A DNA stretch of 64,000 nt from Nocardia terpenica (GTDB lineage: Bacteria; Actinomycetota; Actinomycetes; Mycobacteriales; Mycobacteriaceae), in assembly GCF_013186535.1 (NCBI RefSeq), contig NZ_JABMCZ010000003.1, positions 1,736,001 to 1,800,000 of the forward strand, written 5' to 3'. The notes under the pieces were generated by a model. That model searched no databases. It was not told the origin of the DNA and saw nothing but the letters and a program-made list of their open reading frames with translations. The position numbers were made by a program, and so were the translations under genes. Shown piece by piece: positions 32,041 to 40,800 of this stretch (positions are counted from its first letter, which is position 1; every line of letters begins with the position of its first letter).

Positions 32041-34496
32041 GGTCGATCGTCTCCGGACGGGGTGAGGGTGTAGACCGCGCCGTCGTCGAGCATCACCAGC
32101 GTGCCGTGGCGGGCGTGGTGCACGGCGGCGGGAATGTGGTTCTCCCGCAAGATGATTGCGAGGTGGCACAAGCGAGAGGCCGAGTCGAACAGGAAGCCGT
32201 CGACGTGGCCGACGAGGGCGGCGAGGATCGCGTAGGGGTGGCGTGCGGAGATGATCACCTGCGCGCCGTCGGCGCGGATCTCTCGGGCGCGGGCCACGGC
32301 GTCGGCGATGACACGGTGGCCGCTGACGTCGACACCGCCGCTGACGCTGACCGCCGGGGCCACCGACAACCGTTGCAGGACAGCGTCATCGGTGACGCGC
32401 ACTACCCGGCCGACGCACCGGCCCTCGGCGAGCATGAGCGCGTCATCGGCGGCGGGTTGGGCGAAGGCGTGGGGGTGGCCTGTGCCGAGCACGGTGTGGT
32501 CGATGTAATGGACGGTGCCGTCCGGGTCGACCACCCATTCCACGGTGACCGGGCCCAACTGCTGCTCCAGCCGCGTACTGAACTCCACCATGTGGCGCAC
32601 GTTGGCGGTGCCGCCGAAGATGCTCGCGGCAGGGGCGGGCATGTCGGCGGTGAAACGGATTTCCGTGCAGGCGGCGGTGCCGCGGTTCATCGCCAGCAGC
32701 CCGTCGGTAGACGTCTCGGCGTAGTATTCCCCGCCGGTGTGACGGCTGATCACGCCCCGGTGCCCTGTGACGTACTGACGCACCAGCAGTGTCAGCGGTT
32801 CGCCGACCGGAGTGGTGGCCAATAGCCGCTCGAGGTGGGTGTGCAGGTGTGCGTAGTCGATGATGGTCTGGCGTTCGAACTCGCTGGCGTCCACGATCAC
32901 CCGGGCTCCGTCGAGCGCAGGATCCAGCACTGTGGCCAACGCGCTGTACCAGCTGGATTCGGGGTCGGCGGGGACGTACACGACGAAGGCGACGCCTGTG
33001 CTGAGGTCCAGTGTGGTGGCGAGTTGGACGGCCATGCGGCGTTTGGCGATGAAGTGCGCCACGGCCGGGCCGATCGGTCCAAGCGGGATATCGGCTGGGA
33101 TCGGCTCGTCGTAGAGCCGGACAACCGCAGGCTCGGTGCGGCGGCCGGTGTGGCGGGCGGTGTTCGGCCGCGCCTGCACCACATACAGTTGCTGATCACC
33201 CGCGCGCACCCACTCGATATCCATCGCCGGGCGCCCGAGCTGTGTGCGTACGGCATCGACGAGCTGGCCGATACGCGCGGCGTCACTGGCGGACAGGAGA
33301 TTGTGGTCCGGGGTTGCGACACCACCCGCGAGCGCGTCGGCTCGGCCGCGGACGGCCTCGATATGCACTCGGTCGGGGTCTGTGGGGTCCAGGCCGGTGA
33401 TAGCGATGCCCGCGATGTCGGGTTCGATCATGGCCTGCACGATGACTGCCATCCGCGGTGCCGGGTCGAGATCTCCGCCCCGCAATCGGGTAGTCACTGC
33501 CGCCAGTGAGTAGTAGGAGCGCCAGACCGCAGCCACGGCGGCAGGCACATCGGCGGCGGCGACGTCCAGCACGCTGTCGTAGACGCCCGCGTGCGAGGCT
33601 GTGGTCGAGTCTTCCCCGGCTGCCGAGGACCGCACCGCGAACCGGGTCTGCGGGGTGAACACTTCACTCAGCCGCCGCGCCAGAAGTTCCCGACCATATA
33701 CCGGTAGCGCGATATCGGCGAGCAATTCGGCGAGACGGGCCGCGTCCTCGACGATATTCGCCCCGACGGTGGCCTGCAGATCCGAGAAGATAGCTTTGAT
33801 TTGCTCGACTGTCTGCGGTGCTAGCGCGTCGGTGAATTCCGTTGCCGTCACCGCGACGAGATCCGGCACCGGTACCCGGGGCGCGAGCCGCGCGAGGGTG
33901 GCGGCTTTCGCGCCCACGCGGGCCGGATCCATGCCTGGTCCATCCGTGCCGGGGAAACGGATGCGGGCGACATCGCGGTCGAGGGTGCGCCAGCTCTCGC
34001 TGGCGCGAGGGCCTTGCGCGCCTTGGTATTTGCCGTTGTAGCAGATGATGTCTCCCGACGGCACCCACCACATCATCTGCCCGATCTCCATCCCCGGATA
34101 TACCCGCACCGGTGCGGTGGCGAGCAGTTGCAGCGTCCAGTGGCCCACGTAGCCGATGTCGCCGAGCCCCGAGGACAGGTGGATCGACAGACCCAGCCGC
34201 GCGATGCTCGACCGGGCGGAGAATGTCGGTGCGAACATGGCGCCGCCCAGCACTTCCGCCGTCGCAGCCAGATACAGCCGTCCCTCTTCGAGGACGAATC
34301 CCTCGTGGGGGATCAGGATCTCGGTGGTCGGGTTGTCCACCCGCGCGTCCAGCTCCGGCGAGCTGTACACGCGCACGGTGTCACCGAGGGTGAAGTTGTA
34401 GCTGTTGGGATTAAGTCGTGACTCGTCGAACGGGTCGATCCGGATCGCGCCGCGCTGCCATTGGCGGCGGATTTCCTCACCGGTCAGGATTGTCAT
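32037..34496 (-). CDS. Fusion: dCTP deaminase-like domain + PEP-synthase-type phosphotransferase
   Basis: An 819-residue fusion from the ATG at 34496, which overlaps the oxygenase-like stop (ATGA). Residues 1-165 are a dCTP deaminase-like domain with R-S-S-I-A-R-L-G-L (95-103), but the catalytic Glu is Gln (W-T-L-Q, Q123). Residues about 170-480 are the ATP-binding domain of PEP synthase/pyruvate phosphate dikinase (G-A-K-A-A-T-L-A-R-L; A-V-R-S-S-A-A-G-E-D-S). The C-terminus is the swivelling phospho-histidine domain with R-L-C-H-L-A-I-I near His778. The TIM-barrel PEP-binding domain is missing, so, as in rifampicin phosphotransferase, the enzyme probably transfers phosphate from ATP through His to an unknown acceptor bound in the middle region. 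Confidence 0.82.
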   Translation of the reverse strand: MTILTGEEIRRQWQRGAIRIDPFDESRLNPNSYNFTLGDTVRVYSSPELDARVDNPTTEILIPHEGFVLEEGRLYLAATAEVLGGAMFAPTFSARSSIARLGLSIHLSSGLGDIGYVGHWTLQLLATAPVRVYPGMEIGQMMWWVPSGDIICYNGKYQGAQGPRASESWRTLDRDVARIRFPGTDGPGMDPARVGAKAATLARLAPRVPVPDLVAVTATEFTDALAPQTVEQIKAIFSDLQATVGANIVEDAARLAELLADIALPVYGRELLARRLSEVFTPQTRFAVRSSAAGEDSTTASHAGVYDSVLDVAAADVPAAVAAVWRSYYSLAAVTTRLRGGDLDPAPRMAVIVQAMIEPDIAGIAITGLDPTDPDRVHIEAVRGRADALAGGVATPDHNLLSASDAARIGQLVDAVRTQLGRPAMDIEWVRAGDQQLYVVQARPNTARHTGRRTEPAVVRLYDEPIPADIPLGPIGPAVAHFIAKRRMAVQLATTLDLSTGVAFVVYVPADPESSWYSALATVLDPALDGARVIVDASEFERQTIIDYAHLHTHLERLLATTPVGEPLTLLVRQYVTGHRGVISRHTGGEYYAETSTDGLLAMNRGTAACTEIRFTADMPAPAASIFGGTANVRHMVEFSTRLEQQLGPVTVEWVVDPDGTVHYIDHTVLGTGHPHAFAQPAADDALMLAEGRCVGRVVRVTDDAVLQRLSVAPAVSVSGGVDVSGHRVIADAVARAREIRADGAQVIISARHPYAILAALVGHVDGFLFDSASRLCHLAIILRENHIPAAVHHARHGTLVMLDDGAVYTLTPSGDDRP

Positions 34497-35140
34497 CGGT
34501 CGGCCTCGTCCGTCCGGCGCAGCAATGCGGTGTGGTGGCGGCGCTCGGTGCTGGCCATCGAGATCGTCAGATGCACCCGTTGCGTGGTACCGGCGTTGAA
34601 TGCGGTGTGCCGCAGCCGAGTGTCGAACACTCGCAGCCGCCCGTCGGCGGGTACGTGATGGCCGTGCCCATCCGGGCCGACGAGAAAGGCGTCCGGGTCG
34701 GTATGGATTGCCAGATGCGCGCGTTTGGTCGCATCCGCGTGCATCCGGTAGATCTGCTGGGGGCCCACAATCATTAGCCGCATCCGGCCCACCGGATACA
34801 GTGCCCTCACCGACCGCCAAACTGTCGCGAAGTAAGTATCTGCGAAATCGTCGTTGAAGCAGCAGAATTCGCTTTCCAGATACCGCAGTGTGCCATCGGG
34901 TGCGAACTGCGACTCCAACCCGTCGGCCAGTGGATCGACCGCACCGGGACGGTGGGTCAGCGACACACAAGTCATCGAGTCCCCGGCGCGGTCGGTGACC
35001 AGCAGCCCAACTCGTTCCATCACCTGATCACACGCCTGCCTCAGCAAGTTCACATCGAACACGGCATCGGACGGGCCCCGATAGAACTCCTCAGCGCGGG
35101 TCTCACTGGTGCCAATAGCCTTGGTGGGCAAATGATTCAC
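34493..35140 (-). CDS. Aspartyl/asparaginyl beta-hydroxylase-like 2-oxoglutarate oxygenase
   Basis: A 215-residue protein from a GTG with GGGGAG upstream. The pattern H134-x-D136 in Y-R-M-H-A-D, R140 in K-R-A-H-L-A-I, H178 in R-H-T-A-F-N and R188 matches the Fe(II) facial triad and 2-oxoglutarate-binding Arg of the AspH/cupin-like oxygenases, which hydroxylate unactivated carbons of amino acids or peptides. It is the first gene of the coupled operon that runs down to 28516. The family assignment is by motif spacing and is moderately secure. Confidence 0.68.
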   Translation of the reverse strand: MNHLPTKAIGTSETRAEEFYRGPSDAVFDVNLLRQACDQVMERVGLLVTDRAGDSMTCVSLTHRPGAVDPLADGLESQFAPDGTLRYLESEFCCFNDDFADTYFATVWRSVRALYPVGRMRLMIVGPQQIYRMHADATKRAHLAIHTDPDAFLVGPDGHGHHVPADGRLRVFDTRLRHTAFNAGTTQRVHLTISMASTERRHHTALLRRTDEADR

Positions 35141-35337
35141 GGCCTCTCCCCTTTGCTCTCACACGATGATGTGCCATGGATCACCATGCGCCAGCACAGG
35201 GCGACGGCGTACTCCCGATCGGTTATTCGATATGCGTGTGCGGTAATACGCCCAGCCCGAATCACCCTTCCGCGCATACACTCGGCTGACCACGCACTGT
35301 GAATTCGACCGGATATCGCAGACAAGGGTGAGCGGCG
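35141..35337. promoter_or_regulatory. Divergent promoter region of the nucleotide-linked cluster
   Basis: About 200 bases separate the divergently transcribed oxygenase operon and the XRE/NUDIX pair. It is less GC-rich than its surroundings (GATCGGTTATTCGATATGCG near 35217). No operator can be named; it is the likely site at which the adjacent XRE regulator acts. Confidence 0.45.
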
Positions 35338-36765
35338 ATGGGTCACGACGCTGGGCGGCGCTGCCGCGGCTGCGGCGCCCCTCTGGCGCGAGACAACGCC
35401 GCCGGCCACTGCGCGACCTGCGTGACCAGCGCCCGCGGCAACCTGCACCGGCCACCTGCGATGCCGCCGGAGTTCTGGGACGACGCTGCCATCCGTTCCG
35501 CGCTCGCCGAGCAACATATGGGCCGGGTCATCGCCGCTTATCGACACCATCCCAGCCACGCAACCGTGGTGCGCCAAGCCGACGTCGCCCGCTGGGCAGG
35601 GCTGAGCCAAGCCCGGCTCAGCCGCCTCGAAACCGGGCCACCCACCAAACATCTCGACGACCTAGCGTTCTGGGCCCGATTGCTCGACATTCCTGCCCGG
35701 TTGCTGTGGTTCCAGCTGCCCGGCACCTCGCCCCCGCCCCTCGCGGCGCGATCGGAGCCCGTCGTGCCACCGGACGGTGGCCGCTACCGGTTGCTGCGGT
35801 TCGATGACCATCTCCCCCCGAACGAGGCCGACATCGCCGCCATGCAGATCTTCCGCGATGCCGACCGCACCTACGGCGGCGGGCACCTGTATTCGGAGGT
35901 GCTCCACTACTGGAACACCCGGCTCGCACCAAGGCTGTTCAGCGGCGACGACGACCCCACGCCGACGGTATTCGCCGCCGCGGCCGGGATCGTGGAGATG
36001 GCGGGCTGGATGAGCCACGACGCCGGCCACCACGACCGGGCCAGCCAGCAATTCCGTCGCGCCCTGGACCTGTCGAAGGTCGGGCGCGATCGCCAACTCA
36101 CCATCCACATACACGCCAGCCGAGCGCACCTTGAACTACACCAGGGCGACCCCGTCGAAGCAATCCGGGAGGCATACGACGCCGAGATGGCGCTGTCCAA
36201 GGCGCCGTTCAACCCCCAACTCACCGCCCGCGTGCTCGCGATGCAGGCTCGTTGTTTCGCTGTACTGGGCGAAACGCGGAAGGTCCGCACGCTGCTCGAC
36301 CGCGCTGAACATAGCCTCGGAGGCGGAACACCTGACGTGATATCGCCTTGGATCAGCCAGTTCGATCTCGGCTCCCTCGCCAGCGAAGCCGCTCGCAGCT
36401 TTCGTCAGCTCGGCGACCTCACCCACGCGGCGAAGGCCGCGCAGCGCATCATCGATCTCCGCCCACCCGACCGCACTCGCAGTCGCGCCCTCGGCCAACT
36501 CACCCTCGCCGCCATCCTCACCGACCAAGGCCACCCCGACCACGCCTGCGCCCTCGCTACCGATGTCCTGAACCGAACCGGCGAACTGGCCTCCTACCTG
36601 GTCGTACATCAATTCGCCGACCTGCGCGCACGACTGTTGCGTTACCACACCAGTTCGACCGTGAATGCATTCCTCGACTACCTCGACCACACCATTAGGG
36701 CCCAGACATGGCTCCCACACCGCCAGCAACCAAATCCCGCGCGACACCGATCGGTGATCTCATGA
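35338..36765 (+). CDS. XRE-family regulator with N-terminal zinc ribbon and TPR-like domain
   Basis: A 475-residue regulator. Residues 9-28 hold C-R-G-C and C-A-T-C pairs, a probable zinc ribbon not present in the paralogue at 25702. The HTH follows (A-D-V-A-R-W-A-G-L-S-Q-A-R-L-S-R-L-E-T-G, about 80-100), then about 350 residues of helical repeats with A-S-R-A-H-L-E-L-H-Q-G-D and A-L-G-Q-L-T-L-A-A-I. It stands divergent from the operon it probably controls, and its stop overlaps the NUDIX start (ATGA). The signal is unknown. Confidence 0.87.
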   Translation: MGHDAGRRCRGCGAPLARDNAAGHCATCVTSARGNLHRPPAMPPEFWDDAAIRSALAEQHMGRVIAAYRHHPSHATVVRQADVARWAGLSQARLSRLETGPPTKHLDDLAFWARLLDIPARLLWFQLPGTSPPPLAARSEPVVPPDGGRYRLLRFDDHLPPNEADIAAMQIFRDADRTYGGGHLYSEVLHYWNTRLAPRLFSGDDDPTPTVFAAAAGIVEMAGWMSHDAGHHDRASQQFRRALDLSKVGRDRQLTIHIHASRAHLELHQGDPVEAIREAYDAEMALSKAPFNPQLTARVLAMQARCFAVLGETRKVRTLLDRAEHSLGGGTPDVISPWISQFDLGSLASEAARSFRQLGDLTHAAKAAQRIIDLRPPDRTRSRALGQLTLAAILTDQGHPDHACALATDVLNRTGELASYLVVHQFADLRARLLRYHTSSTVNAFLDYLDHTIRAQTWLPHRQQPNPARHRSVIS

Positions 36766-37292
36766 ACTCTGTGCAACAACCACAGTGGGAACGCGACCCC
36801 GAGGGCTACCGCGCGCACTTGGCCCAGGGCAACGCCCGACAGGCGCGCAAGCGAGTCGGTGCAGACGCCCTCATCGTCGACAGAGAGGGCCGCATCTTGC
36901 TTGTCGACCCCAACTACAAACCTGACTGGGACCTGCCCGGCGGAATGGCCGAAGCCAACGAGGCACCCGACCAAGCCGTACGTCGCGAACTCCGCGAAGA
37001 ACTCGGACTCCACCTCGACACCGATCTCGCTCTGCTGTGCGTCGACTGGGTATCACCACACGGCCCGTGGGACGACTCCATCATGTTCATCTTCGACACG
37101 GGAACACTCAGCGCCGAGCGGATCGACACACTCGAAATTACCGACCACGAACTCGACGCCTTCGAATTCTGTACTGCCGAACAAGCCGAACAACGCCTAC
37201 GAACCTACATGTGGTCGCGCGTCCAAGCGGCACTCCAGGCACGCGAAACCAAAAAGGTCGTTTACCTCCATAACGGCAAGGTGACCTGCTAG
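36762..37292 (+). CDS. NUDIX hydrolase
   Basis: A 176-residue hydrolase from the ATG overlapping the regulator stop; an in-frame start at 36708 is less likely. The full NUDIX box GX5EX7REUXEEXGU is present: G-G-M-A-E-A-N-E-A-P-D-Q then R-R-E-L-R-E-E-L-G-L (about residues 60-83). The family cleaves nucleoside diphosphates linked to other moieties. The W-D-L-P-G-G approach is standard. Genetic coupling to the XRE regulator and proximity to the deaminase, kinase and glycosyltransferase genes suggest a nucleotide or NDP-sugar substrate. Confidence 0.9.
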   Translation: MNSVQQPQWERDPEGYRAHLAQGNARQARKRVGADALIVDREGRILLVDPNYKPDWDLPGGMAEANEAPDQAVRRELREELGLHLDTDLALLCVDWVSPHGPWDDSIMFIFDTGTLSAERIDTLEITDHELDAFEFCTAEQAEQRLRTYMWSRVQAALQARETKKVVYLHNGKVTC

Positions 37293-37839
37293 GAGGGACA
37301 CCACGTGTCACGAACAACGCGTCGGCCGCCGTCCAAGCCGGATCAGGTCACCTCGCCGGGTAGCTCACCAGCAGCGAATACAAGCCCGGCCGGGGCATGC
37401 GACCATCGCGTTCTTCGCCCGGGTCCGCGCCTGCCGTAGTCCGGTGCGCCGCGAGCAGTTGTGGGTCATGCTCGGCACTGGGGAATCGTCCCACAGGTAG
37501 CGAGGCCGGGATCTCCGATGGTGGGCTCGCTGCCGTACTGGACATCGAGAATGTCAGCGCCGCAGCCATTCTGGTGACCGCGGACCTGCCGGACGAAGCG
37601 CGCGTGGCGCTGATCGATCTCGACCCGACAGAGCCTGGGCTGCCGGGCAAGGTGCTGGTGGCTGGGATGCCGAACGACGGCAATGGGTGGCCGCCGAGCC
37701 ACCTACCACGCAGATTGATCAACTGACCCGATAGAGCACGGCCGGGGGTTGTGTCGGGCGGTCGTCATGACCCACGTACGGCAACCTACTCGCCGAGCGA
37801 CGCTGGACTACCGCCGTGTCCAGGTGGTGGCTTGTCTGT
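37293..37839 (+). other. Gene remnant or non-coding region
   Basis: No intact gene. Around 37510-37726 one plus-strand frame has strongly GC-biased third positions and a plausible protein segment (A-A-I-L-V-T-A-D-L-P-D-E-A-R-V-A-L-I-D-L-D), ending at 37726. It lacks a credible start and looks like the tail of a degraded gene. The rest carries nothing I recognise. Confidence 0.35.
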
Positions 37840-40800
37840 CTACAGGTCGAGCCCGTGGTCGGGGTCGACGGCATGGATCACTGCGTCGGTCTCGGTGGTA
37901 TCGAGCATGCCGGGAGATTGTGTGCAAGAACGCATGCGATCTTCCGCCACCCGCTGGGCGGGGGTGAGACGAATACGTCGCTGTTGTTCGGCGCGCAGTT
38001 GGTCGAACCGATCGCGGAAGTAGGCCGTATCGGCGGCGAGGGCGTCGTCGACCTGAGTGGTGTCGTCACGGTGTCCTGGGGCGGGTCCGAAGATCTGGGC
38101 GCGGGTGTCGGTGCTCGCGAGCTGCTGGTGCAGGTCGCGGATGTGTTGGGCGAGTTCGGTGTCGGTGAGCATCCGCGTCGGGTCGCGGCCGAGGGCATGG
38201 TCGGCGGCGGTGTCGTCGGTGAGGTGGTGGTGGACCCAGTTTTCGATGGTGGCGCGGTCGGTGGGGGTGTGTGCGGCGCGCCAGTCGGCGCGGAGTGCGG
38301 CGAGGGCGGCGGGTGCGGGGCGGGTGGTGGTGAGGTGGGTGCAGCGGGCTTGGATGTGGTCGGTGGGGTCGTGGTCGGGGATGGCGGGGCGTCCGTCGGC
38401 GCGGCAGTCGTCGCAGAGGCCGTCGTCGCTGCGTCGGCCTGGGGGTGGGGTGCTCGCGGTGGTGTGGCGTTCGATTCCGCAGTCGACACAGGCGAATCTG
38501 CGGGTGTCGGGGATCGCGGCGAGGTCGTAATCGAGGGGGTAGGTGTCGTCCGGAGTGGTGTCACGGCCGGGCAGGGTGTAGCGGGTTTGACCGGTGCCTT
38601 CGGGGATGGGCATGTGGTTGGGTTGGGCGTCGGCGAGCAGCGGTGTGTGCTGGGGTGGGTCGTCGGTGTCGGTGTTGGCGTGGTGGTAGGCGTCGAGGAG
38701 GTCGCTGGTGGTGTCCGGTGGTGCGGGTGGGCGGCGGCGGGTGTGGTCGATCCATGCGCGGTGATCGCGGGCGGGTGCACGGCGGTCGGGCATCGGCGAC
38801 GGGTCGGGGGCGGGTCGGTAGAGGCCGGGGTCGGTGGCGGGTGTGCAGGCGGTGATGAGGCGGCGGTGGGCGGGAATGTTGGTGGCGGCCCACTGCAACC
38901 GGGCGCGGGCGACGGGGTAGCTGTGGCGGTAGAGGGTGCGGGTGACGCGGGCGATGACATCGAGCTCGGCGGTGGTGAACTCGCGGCGCCGGTCGCGGCA
39001 GACACGCAATGCTGCGTCGACCTCGCCGTTGCGGAACAGGGCGGCGACGGCCTGAACATGCTCGGGCAGCCCGGGATTCGTCGTGTCGGCCGGTGCCGAG
39101 TGTTCGGGCGGCGGCACCGCCGGGCCGGGCATGTCCGGGTCACTGGGTGTGGTTTGTGGGGTGTCGGGGTTCATGGTGGTGCTCCTGTCGGGGGTGTCGA
39201 TGGGTGGTGGTGGGGTGGTGGGGTGGGCGAGGAGTGCTTCGATGCGCCAGGCGAGGGCGGTGGCGAGTTGGTCGTCGCGGGGTGGGCGGTGGGTGTCGGG
39301 GTGTGCGCTGAGCAGTAGTTCGTGGGCGGTGGTGAGGAGGTCGTGGGGTGTCCAGTCGGTGCCGGTGGCGCGGTCGACGGCGGCGACGACGCGCGGCCAG
39401 GCGGGGTCGGCGAGCACTCGGTCGGCGGTGGCGGGGCCGAGTAGATCGGTCAGGTGCGGTGTCCAGTCCGGGCGTAGCCGGTGCGCGGCGGCGTCGGCCT
39501 CGAGCGCGGACGGATCCAGTTCCAGCCGCGACCACAGGGCCGCGGCGGGCATCTCGTCCGGCAGCGGACGCCCCCCGGCCGCGGTGGTGAGGAGGGTGTC
39601 GATGTCGAGTCCGGCGCGGGCGGCGATATCGAGGCGGTCGGCCAGTACCGGCCACCATGGGTCGTCGATGATGCGGGTGTCGAGCTGTTTGGCCAGTGGC
39701 CCCCAGGTGTGGGCGGCGGCATGCAGGTCGCCGAGCTGGTTGGTCACCCGGGCGTCGAGCCGTTGCTGGTATTCGTGTTCGCGGACCGGGTTGCGGGCGG
39801 GACCGGTGAGGCGTAGGTCGGTGTCGTCGAGGTGCTGCGCGGCCCGCCAAATCGCGAGATCGGCTACCAGGAACGGGTTTGCGCCGAGGAGTGGGCGTAC
39901 CCACATCGGTGCGGTGGCCGGGGTCCAGGCGGCGATCTCGGTGCGGATCTGGTCGGCGAGGGCGGTGATGATGCGCCCGCGGGCGTGCAACTGCTCGGCC
40001 ACGACCTCGTCGAGCAGCGGCAGTTGCGGGGGGAGACCCCGCAGCCACGGCAGCGGTCCGGTGCCGGTGGAGTGGGTGCGGGAGGAATCGAGTCGCCAGT
40101 CCAGCACCGCGGCGGCATCGCGGGCGGTATCGAGTTCCCGATCCGCGATCGCCTCCCCCAATTCCGCGATCGGATCGGCACCCGACAGCGCCAATGTCGC
40201 CAGGTGTTGCCGCAACACCGGGTAGGCGGGTGCGTCGGTCAGGCCCGGATACAACGCGTCCGCGGCCGTATCGAAGGCCGCGAGTGTCTCGGGGCCGACC
40301 GCGTTTTCGGCGGCGACGCCGATGGCGTCGAGGTAGATGTCGACCGCGCGACCCAGCCGCCGAAACGGATTCAACGCATCGTGGAGTTGGGTGTGCGCGG
40401 ATTTCTGGGTGGCGTCTCGCCCCAAAACACGCAACAGGACCTCGGCGGCGGTGCGGGGCAGGAGGGCGGGTTCGGTCCAGAAGGAGGTTTCGCTGCCGTC
40501 GAGCGCGGTCACCACATAGGCGTGATTGGCGTCCCTACCGCGAGTCACGGCGACATAGAACTGGTTCCGGGACTCGCGGCCGGTAACCACAACATGACAC
40601 GTGCCGACGGTGATGCCCTGGACGGAGTTGATGGTGGCGGCGTACCCGAGCCGCACATAGGCGCGCACATACGCGGCCGGAAGCAGGACAGTGGCACCGC
40701 AGTCACCGCCGGACCGCACATGCGTGGCGGTGATACTGCCGTCGTCGTGCACGGCGTCGACGCGCCACCGGTACCCGTTACGCACCCAATCGGTGGCACC

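Noticed and set aside
30854..34496. A classical dCTP deaminase phage-defence gene
   Set aside because: Both copies lack one key active-site residue and lie in a metabolic-looking operon, so a depletion-type defence cannot be claimed.
37816..39318. A 500-codon plus-strand frame opposite the relaxase 3' end
   Set aside because: Val/Gly-rich shadow of the relaxase frame, as expected from high GC in third positions.
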